Positions 61,947-64,000 of a stretch of 64,000 bases of DNA are shown here, piece by piece. Position 1 is the stretch's first letter. Every line of letters starts with the position of its first letter. The stretch is from JAUILA01 sp050289805 (GTDB taxonomy: Bacteria > Bacteroidota > Bacteroidia > Cytophagales > Cyclobacteriaceae). The notes below the pieces were generated by a model. It ran no database searches. It saw only the letters and a list, made by a program, of their open reading frames with translations, and was not told the origin of the DNA. The stretch spans positions 62,001-126,000 of the forward strand of contig JBNKGL010000006.1 in assembly GCA_050289805.1 (NCBI GenBank), written 5' to 3'. The position numbers and the translations under genes were made by a program.

Positions 61947-62611
61947 TGTTCCCTGAAAGTGTCATCGTTGCCGGGGCTACGGGACTTGTTGGAAATGAAC
62001 TCGTCCGGATTCTTTCACACCATAAGGACGTACAAACGATAAAGCTTGTCAACAGGCGTGAAATTGATATTTCCGCCTCTTCGATTGAACAAATAATTGC
62101 AGACTTTGATCACCTTGAACAATCACGGGACGAGATGAGTGCAGATCTTGCCTGCTGCTGTCTTGGAACCACGATGAAGAAGGCAGGTAGTAAGGAAGCA
62201 TTCTATAAGGTTGATCATGATTACATTATTTCATTCGCAAAAAATGCTTTTGAGGCAGGAGCGAAAAGATTTTTTCTGATCTCTTCGATGGGTGCTGATG
62301 CCGGCTCCTCCCTGTATTATAATCGTGTGAAAGGGGAGACCGAAAGAGATATTCGCTCCATTGGATTTGAGGAGGTACGTATTTTAAGACCTTCATTATT
62401 GCTGGGTGAACGAAATGAATCCCGCCTTGGCGAGTCGGTCGGTAAGTTGATAATGAGTGCTTTTGGGTTTCTGTTGATCGGGCCTTTAAAAAAATACCGT
62501 GCAATCCATGCCAGTACGGTGGCAAAGTCGATGGTTAACCTTGCCGGAAGTCCGCAAAAAGGTATTTTTATATTGGAATCAGACGAATTGCAAAAACTGG
62601 GAAAAGAATGA
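61946..62611 (+). CDS. NAD(P)-binding short-chain reductase-like protein (HTATIP2/TIP30-like)
   Basis: This 221-residue protein has a Rossmann N-terminus (VIVAGATGLVGNELVRIL, the GxxGxxG motif) and the atypical-SDR features LACCCLGTTMKKAGSKEAFY and ILRPSLLLGERNESRLGE. It resembles TIP30-like and NmrA-type oxidoreductases that bind NADPH but whose substrates are unknown. It is coupled on both sides, TAATG upstream and ATGA with dtd. Confidence 0.87.
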   Translation: MFPESVIVAGATGLVGNELVRILSHHKDVQTIKLVNRREIDISASSIEQIIADFDHLEQSRDEMSADLACCCLGTTMKKAGSKEAFYKVDHDYIISFAKNAFEAGAKRFFLISSMGADAGSSLYYNRVKGETERDIRSIGFEEVRILRPSLLLGERNESRLGESVGKLIMSAFGFLLIGPLKKYRAIHASTVAKSMVNLAGSPQKGIFILESDELQKLGKE

Positions 62612-63060
62612 TTGCTGTAATACAACGGGTACAACATGCTTCAGTGGCGATTGATGGTTCAGATGTGGGAAGCATAGGTGAGGGGATGCTTGTCCTTCTC
62701 GGCATTGAAGATGCAGATACGACTGAAGATATTGAGTGGCTCAGCCGGAAAATTATTAATCTTCGCATTTTCGGAGATGATGAGGGCGTAATGAACAGGA
62801 GTGTCCTGGATATTTCAGGTGAAGTATTAATCGTTAGTCAGTTCACCCTGCACGCGAGTACAAAAAAAGGAAACAGGCCTTCCTATATTAAAGCCGCCAG
62901 ACCAGAAGTGGCAATTCCGTTATATGAAGAGTTCATCGCCTCATGTGAAAATCTGCTGGGCAAAACTGTTCAGACCGGCGAATTTGGAGGTGACATGAAA
63001 GTGAGTCTTCTCAATGACGGACCGGTAACGATTATTATTGATACGAAAGACCGAAAATAA
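62608..63060 (+). CDS. dtd: D-aminoacyl-tRNA deacylase
   Basis: This 150-residue enzyme removes D-amino acids mischarged to tRNA. The cross-subunit active-site motifs are SQFTLHA (SQFT) and NDGPVTIIIDTK (GPVT). It begins MIAVIQRVQHASVAIDG, typical of Dtd. It is followed immediately by the MazG-like gene (TAATG overlap). Confidence 0.96.
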   Translation: MIAVIQRVQHASVAIDGSDVGSIGEGMLVLLGIEDADTTEDIEWLSRKIINLRIFGDDEGVMNRSVLDISGEVLIVSQFTLHASTKKGNRPSYIKAARPEVAIPLYEEFIASCENLLGKTVQTGEFGGDMKVSLLNDGPVTIIIDTKDRK

Positions 63061-63386
63061 TGACGATCAAGGAAGCACAGGAAACGGTTGATGCATGGAT
63101 CAACTCGACAGGAGTCCGGTATTTTAATGAACTTACCAATATGGCAATTCTCACTGAAGAAGTTGGTGAAGTCGCGAGAATTATGGCCCGCCGGTATGGG
63201 GAACAGTCTGAAAAGCCTGCTGATGCCGGCAAGGATCTTGGGGATGAAATGGCCGATGTCCTTTGGGTATTAATCTGCCTGGCAAACCAGACAGGAATAG
63301 ATCTTACAGAAGCATTTAGAAAAAACCTGGAAAAAAAGAATATCCGTGATCAGGATCGTCACAGGAACAATCCTAAACTGCATTAA
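63060..63386 (+). CDS. MazG-like nucleotide pyrophosphohydrolase
   Basis: This 108-residue single-domain protein has the metal-binding EEVGEVARIMA and DEMADVLWVLICLA motifs (E-E-x-x-E and D-x-x-D) of all-alpha NTP pyrophosphatases, which remove aberrant nucleotides. It sits behind dtd, a pairing I recall in Bacteroidota. The stop (TTAA) overlaps that of comB on the other strand by 4 bp. Confidence 0.9.
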   Translation: MTIKEAQETVDAWINSTGVRYFNELTNMAILTEEVGEVARIMARRYGEQSEKPADAGKDLGDEMADVLWVLICLANQTGIDLTEAFRKNLEKKNIRDQDRHRNNPKLH

Positions 63387-64000
63387 TCCTGAGAGGCCAT
63401 CAAGGCGCCGTCGATAAGTTCCGGAACCACATCAAATTCATCCAACTTCAGGCAATACTCAATGTCGCGCCCGATATTGAGTCGTTTCAACCGCTGCGCA
63501 TGCGACGACATGAGTACATGTTCCAGTAAGTTATCTTTCATGCCCAGGTATGAATGCAAAGCCACCAGAGGGGCGTCGCAAACGGGCTTGAATTCCGGCA
63601 TGATCAGGTCTGTAAGTGCACCAGCGAATAGTGTGTCTTCAAGATTTACTTTTCCCTTCCATCCAGCGCAAACAATTAATACATCCTTATCCTTTTTCCG
63701 AACCCAGTCGGCAACAGCAGAAATATTGAGAAATGAACCTATGATGATATGATCTCCGGAAAGTGATTTTTCAATTGCCTGCGTTCCATTGGTGGTGGTT
63801 ACAGCCACTTTTTTACCTTTATTGGCCGGATCCATATAGTCGAATGGGGAATTGCCAAGATCAAACCCTTCCACTTTTTGCCCGTTTCGTTCCCCCGCAA
63901 TCAGGTAACCAGACTCTTTCATCTGAACACAACTGTCAAGATCAGCGAATGGCCTGATTTCTGAAATTCCACTGCCAATGCCGGCGGTCATGCAGGATGT
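63383..64000 (-). CDS. comB: 2-phosphosulfolactate phosphatase, C-terminal part
   Basis: The frame runs off the window end; reading in from 64000 gives TSCMTAGIGSG and then the rest, so the N-terminus is missing. About 205 residues show ComB family segments (AVTTTNGTQAIEKSLSGDHI, VLIVCAGWKGKVNLEDTLFAG). ComB dephosphorylates 2-phospho-3-sulfolactate, a step of coenzyme M synthesis in archaea. In bacteria its role may lie in sulfonate or sulfolactate metabolism. It overlaps the end of the MazG-like gene. Confidence 0.88.
   Translation of the reverse strand, partial: TSCMTAGIGSGISEIRPFADLDSCVQMKESGYLIAGERNGQKVEGFDLGNSPFDYMDPANKGKKVAVTTTNGTQAIEKSLSGDHIIIGSFLNISAVADWVRKKDKDVLIVCAGWKGKVNLEDTLFAGALTDLIMPEFKPVCDAPLVALHSYLGMKDNLLEHVLMSSHAQRLKRLNIGRDIEYCLKLDEFDVVPELIDGALMASQD

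Noticed and set aside
1..64000. CRISPR arrays, IS elements, prophage, tRNA and rRNA genes
   Set aside because: Reading the window I saw no regularly spaced direct repeats, transposase-like proteins, phage structural proteins or cloverleaf-type sequences in the short intergenic gaps.

Overview
This window is a chromosomal segment of a Bacteroidota bacterium. The evidence is a PorZ-like type IX secretion protein with a C-terminal sorting domain, promoters of the Bacteroidota type (TTTG, about 19-21 bp, TANNTTTG), a Bacteroidota-style LptD, a fused DAHP synthase/chorismate mutase, and an L17 with a long acidic tail. I cannot place it below phylum. It is packed with housekeeping genes. I see no rRNA, tRNA, IS element, prophage or CRISPR, and no gene-free stretch longer than about 200 bp.

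Layout. 1-4696: rod-shape operon (mreB end, mreC, mreD, PBP2, rodA). 4693-9658: an uncharacterised protein, a 2Fe-2S ferredoxin, thymidine kinase, porZ and recO. 9849-24429: 29 genes of the S10/spc/alpha ribosomal superoperon, from rplC to rplQ, with secY, map, infA, rpmJ and rpoA. rpsJ is absent, and extra promoters lie before rplC and probably before rpsH. 24550-26939: carA and eno. 27121-34236: an FtsB-like protein, a small outer-membrane protein, an Ldh-type dehydrogenase, a Ppx/GppA phosphatase, an acyl-CoA carboxylase beta subunit, an M42 peptidase, a YfiR-like protein and a BtuF-like metal-receptor protein. 34231-38952: aromatic amino-acid genes (aroA, aroB, DAHP synthase-chorismate mutase, chorismate mutase-prephenate dehydratase). 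39008-49110: proline dehydrogenase, lysS, lptD, an amidase, an MlaD-type protein, a second carboxylase beta subunit and a transglutaminase-like protein.

49025-58200 is the accessory part and the best candidate for an undescribed system. A degenerate RND-like membrane protein that has lost the transmembrane aspartates is divergent, by 16 bp, from an operon. The operon encodes an RND adaptor lipoprotein, three tandem paralogous secreted peptides (about 40-47 residues after signal removal, each with C-x-G-x-G-x-x-C), a beta-propeller-like protein, a MauE/DoxX-like membrane protein with a CxC motif, and a second RND protein that keeps the aspartate. A redoxin-family protein converges on the end of this operon. 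I infer a secreted disulfide-containing peptide system with a heteromeric RND complex.

58205-64000 returns to ordinary genes: a phosphopantetheinyl transferase, a WD40 protein, a DivIVA-domain protein, folB, an IscA-like protein without its C-terminal cysteines, an uncharacterised membrane-anchored protein, an NAD(P)-binding protein, dtd, a MazG-like protein and the start-truncated comB. Throughout the window, all nine convergent gene pairs overlap at their 3' ends, which is unusual compaction.
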